Source: Martensiomyces pterosporus
Lineage: Eukaryota > Kickxellomycota > Kickxellomycetes > Kickxellales > Kickxellaceae
Assembly (NCBI GenBank): GCA_025201845.1
Contig: MU604063.1
Location: 1 to 40,195, forward strand
Direction: 5' to 3'
DNA length: 40,195 bases
In this document: positions 36,987-40,195 of the stretch, piece after piece
Numbering within the stretch: position 1 is the stretch's first letter
How the letters are laid out: each line of letters starts with the position of its first letter
The notes under the pieces: generated by a model
Seen by the model: only the letters and a program-made list of their open reading frames with translations
What the model was told of the DNA's origin: nothing
Database searches by the model: none
Made by a program: the position numbers and the translations under genes

Positions 36987-39900
36987 ATGATGAGCCACAG
37001 CAAGCGCGCCTTGGAAGACCATCGCATGCTCTGCCAGCGAGCAAATGTCGCGGCAGAGATTCTTGACACGGAGCGCACCTACGTCGAGGGCCTTGGGCTG
37101 ATAGAAAAGGTAGGACGCCGCATAAGCAGTAATTAAAACACTTGTCTCCATGTTCGATGGCATTATTCAGCAGCAGCAACAAACGCAGCAGAGACACAAT
37201 CAAGGCGTGTTTACTACTTTCGTCCCCAACCTCCTCCCTAATTTTTTCTCCCACATCCTTGTTTGTTTATCTGTTTGGCATGTGCCGTTTGCTCTGATGG
37301 TGCGCTCAACACGATCGCAACGCACGTAGATATTCATCAGCCCGCTGCTGGCTTCTGCTCAGCAGCACAATCCGATTTTGTCGCGCAAGGAGGTTCGCCA
37401 GCTATTTGCAAACTTTCCGGATATCATTTCGCTCAGCAGAGAGCTGCTTTCACAGCTTGAGGAGCGCTTAGGCAGTGGTGCTGATGACGCGCCGTGGGAC
37501 CCGGCAACCGGCCGCATTGGCGATATATTTCTGAGAATCGCGCCCTTTTTCAAGATGTACTCGCTCTATCTGCGCAATTTCCGCAGCGCGCTCTCTGACA
37601 TCAGCCGCTGGCTGAGTACAAACCCCGATTTTGCATCGTTTATTCAGGTAAGCTCCAATACTGCTGCTCCAGCCACCTTGTGAGTGTGCTGGCAAGATGC
37701 GTGCTTCCAAATGTACCCTAACGCTGTCCTGGCCTGCTTTTTTTTTCCTTCCCAGAATATAGCGTGCCAACTCTAGCCCGGAATGCAAGGGCCTGAGCTT
37801 CCAAAGCTACTTGCTGCTTCCAGTGCAGAGGATCCCCAGATACAAGCTCCTTTTGGAGGATTTGCTGAAGCACACACCAGCAGGCCATGTCGATCGCCAA
37901 AACATAAGCGACGCCTTGCGCACCATCGAGGACGTCGCGGCATTTGTCAACGAAAACGTCCAAGAGCACGAGATGACGCTGAGCATAATCGAGATCCAAA
38001 GAACGCTGGGTCTAAAGGAGTCGCTACTGATCCCTGGCAGGCGGCTCATAAAAGTCGGCCCGCTTATGAAGATCTGCCGCAAAAGCCACCAGCAACGGCA
38101 GTTCTACTTGTTCAGCGATATTCTGCTCTATTCTAGCACGCCAGCGGCTCTGATTGACGACCAGTCTGGGCATAGAAGGGTGCCGCTGGAGGACTGTAAG
38201 GTCATGGAGGTTCCTGATACGGTGGATTGCCGCAACCAGTTCACCATCATCAGCCGCGAAAAATCATTCATCGTTTACACGCACACGTCGCTAGAAAAGA
38301 CAAAGTGGATCCAGGCCCTCACACAGGCTATTACCGAGAGACGCAAGGCGCGGGAGACGCTGCAGATGGATAGCTCCCTAAAGCGGCGGATCGCCCGTGC
38401 ACGAAGAAGCACTATGCTCCAGTTCCCTCGCGTTGCGGAGAACTTTGATGCGCCCGTGTGGGATCCAGACGAGAGCTCTGAGGTATGCTACATCTGCTTT
38501 CGCGAATTTACCCTTTTTCTCCGCAAGCACCATTGCCGAGCGTGTGGTAAGATCGTTTGTAACGCGTGCTCCCGCAAAAACATTGTTTTTGTAGGTCGCA
38601 CGACCACTGAAACCAAAGAGGGACGTGGGTGCGACCAGTGCATCGCCCGTCTATTCGGTCGCGAAGCTCTAGAGTCGCCTCCCGGCACTATTCATAGGCT
38701 TATTTCCAAATCGCGCCATAGCCTGGACCCAAGCGCGCTGGTCCAGAGCTTGTCAGCGCTAGCTGGTGGTTCAAATGCCATGCGACAGCTTCCAGCAGAG
38801 CCTGTGCAAGCAGTACCATGGGCAGATGCGAGCCTCCGCACCATCGGGGAGTCCGAAACAAGCCGCGCGTACGCTCCTGTTGCTGATGCTGCTGATGAAG
38901 GCAGCACTATCCACCAGCCAGGTAGTAGTGGATCGCTGCTTGGGGGTGGCAAAGAGTCGGTGCGGGACAAAGGCAGCGGCGACAAAGACAAGGTCGCCAA
39001 TTCACCAGCTCGCCTTGGCATTTGCTACTTGCCAGACGCCAGCCTCGATCGCCACGTCCGCTCAGGGTTAAATGAGCACAGCAACGTCGGTGTGTCCAGC
39101 AGCCAGTCACTGGAAGAAAAGGGTGCCCCCAGCCTCGATAGCCAGCAGTATTCCTCGCCTGCTGCACAGGCGTACTTGCCACGAAGTGCGAGCCTCTGTC
39201 GTGGTGCCTCGCTGTCCGATCTGTCGTCGCTGCCAGTGAGCAGGGAGCCCAGGGCTGCGGACTGCTCGCTTGCGCTGGCACACAAAGCAGCCAAGTGCAC
39301 TTCCACTGGATGCACATGTGATTGGGAGAGCACGCCATTCTCAGCCAGGTCAACGCTCCTATACGACCCCTCGTCTCCCTCCACGACAGCTGCCTCGGCG
39401 CATTCCCCAGTATCGACTCTTTCGCACAACAGAATATCGCTTGTGTCCTCGTCGTGCTCCACCATAGCGTCCGAGCCGTCGCTGAAGCACACGCGAATGA
39501 AGCTACGCCACCCGCTTATATTTGCCATGAAGGAGCCTAGCGTGCCAGAGCCTAGCAAGCAAGAGACTCGGCCTCCCGGCGACCAGGGTCGATCAGATGG
39601 AGGCCAGTATTCGTCCTTTTTGACCGTTTATGAGGGCCACGTTAGCCCAGCACTTCCGGTGACGTCGTGTCTTGTCAGCTCCGCTGCCCCTCCAAAGCTG
39701 ACTCTAGCGCAGGCTGAGGCCACTGCAAGGCGAAGCCGGAGCGATGTGAACGCCACCCTCTGCTCTCTGTGCCATGGCAACTTTACTGTGCTAGATTCGC
39801 AGCACCAATGCTCCAGCTGCCTGTCGCTTGTTTGTTCAAGATGCATCAACGTCAAGCCGCCGCCGCCACTGTCACAGCATCCGAGCACAACAGACTTGCA

Positions 39901-40096
39901 GCCTACAGCGCAGGCATCGAATGGCTCGCGCATCCTCTCAATGTACACCCCCAGCGGCTACGACCTCCAAGCCCCAGGCGACATGATATGCGACTCGTGT
40001 ATCAGCTGCGAGAAAAGCCGCTACAGGCACCACCCTGGCGCCAGCCTTGGCAATAACCGGGAGCACCGCCAGCAGATCTACCCGTATAATGCGTAA
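36987..40096 (+). CDS. Rho guanine nucleotide exchange factor with DH, PH and FYVE domains (three exons)
   Basis: Exons 36987-37109, 37330-37647 and 37763-40096 give 924 residues. The DH domain (about 20-235) starts at VAAEILDTERTYVEGL and includes the hallmark SYLLLPVQRIPRYKLLLEDL. A PH domain follows at about 246-337. The FYVE finger at about 383-452 has WDPD (the WxxD motif), RKHHCR and paired CxxC, with Arg-Gly-Cys in place of RVC. It should bind phosphatidylinositol 3-phosphate. After a Ser-rich linker, a second Cys-rich unit (CSLCHGNF, CSSC, CSRC, CDSC) spans about 814-900. The order resembles animal FGD proteins, which activate Cdc42. Introns are 220 and 115 bases. The final acceptor used is TAG at 37760-37762; the nearby CAG would give a premature stop. 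Confidence 0.9.
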
Positions 40097-40178
40097 ACCT
40101 AGGGCAAAGCCAGGGATGCGTTTTATTTCCACAGCAGCATGCAAGCGGCATACACCCAAACAGCACTGGTATACCATA

Positions 40179-40195
40179 TCTTTTTTTTTTTTTTT
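40179..40195 (+). other. T-rich window end
   Basis: A run of about 14 T closes the window downstream of the exchange-factor stop. It probably lies in or near the 3' end region of that gene; nothing more can be said. Confidence 0.5.

Overview
This is a nuclear segment of a fungal genome. The evidence is the gene content (Cdc12-type septin, fungal Ole1-type desaturase with a C-terminal cytochrome b5 domain, SUMO, eL30, V-ATPase F, Pontin, TAF4), short spliceosomal introns with GTAAGT-like donors, and about one gene per 2 kb on both strands. Most long genes lack introns; introns sit mainly in small housekeeping genes. Retention of a YEATS2-like protein, a PWWP plus TFIIS-N-like (LEDGF-like) protein, a 7TM-RGS receptor and a DH-PH-FYVE exchange factor suggests an early-diverging lineage (perhaps Kickxellomycotina-like) rather than a yeast or filamentous ascomycete. 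That placement is inference from content and style, not from alignment.

Layout. 1-5.5 kb: 3' end of OLE1 (+), an aquaglyceroporin (-), a membrane MAPR/cytochrome-b5-like protein (-), RVB1/Pontin (+) and three-exon VMA7 (-). 6-9 kb: a HAD phosphatase of the pseudouridine-5'-phosphatase type (+), convergent with a seven-helix receptor carrying a C-terminal RGS box (-). 9-18.2 kb: a tandem of minus-strand genes for nuclear proteins: a YEATS2-like protein, TAF4 and a CCDC174-like protein. 19.4-26.3 kb: NSA2 (+), a leucine-rich-repeat protein (+), FYV7-like (-) and the septin CDC12 (-). 26.3-28 kb is a gene-poor stretch. 28-34.1 kb: a histidine phosphatase (-), arginyl-tRNA synthetase (+), SMT3/SUMO (-) and a three-exon PWWP protein (-). 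34.9-40.1 kb: four-exon RPL30 (+) and a DH-PH-FYVE Rho exchange factor (+).

How the genes relate. This is an ordinary eukaryotic neighbourhood and I see no operon, mobile element, CRISPR array or gene cluster. Two functional themes recur. One is growth and ribosome production (NSA2, FYV7, RPL30, arginyl-tRNA synthetase), whose upstream regions share an A/T-palindromic element resembling the yeast RRPE. The other is chromatin and transcription (RVB1, YEATS2-like, TAF4, PWWP protein). The most notable observation is a stop-free leader in frame with the arginyl-tRNA synthetase ATG. It reads as a mitochondrial presequence and could be started only at a non-AUG codon, with a CTG in strong context, so one gene may supply both the cytosolic and mitochondrial enzyme. 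I also reconstructed 13 introns, all ending in TAG. One of them has a competing CAG acceptor seven bases upstream that would give an immediate stop.
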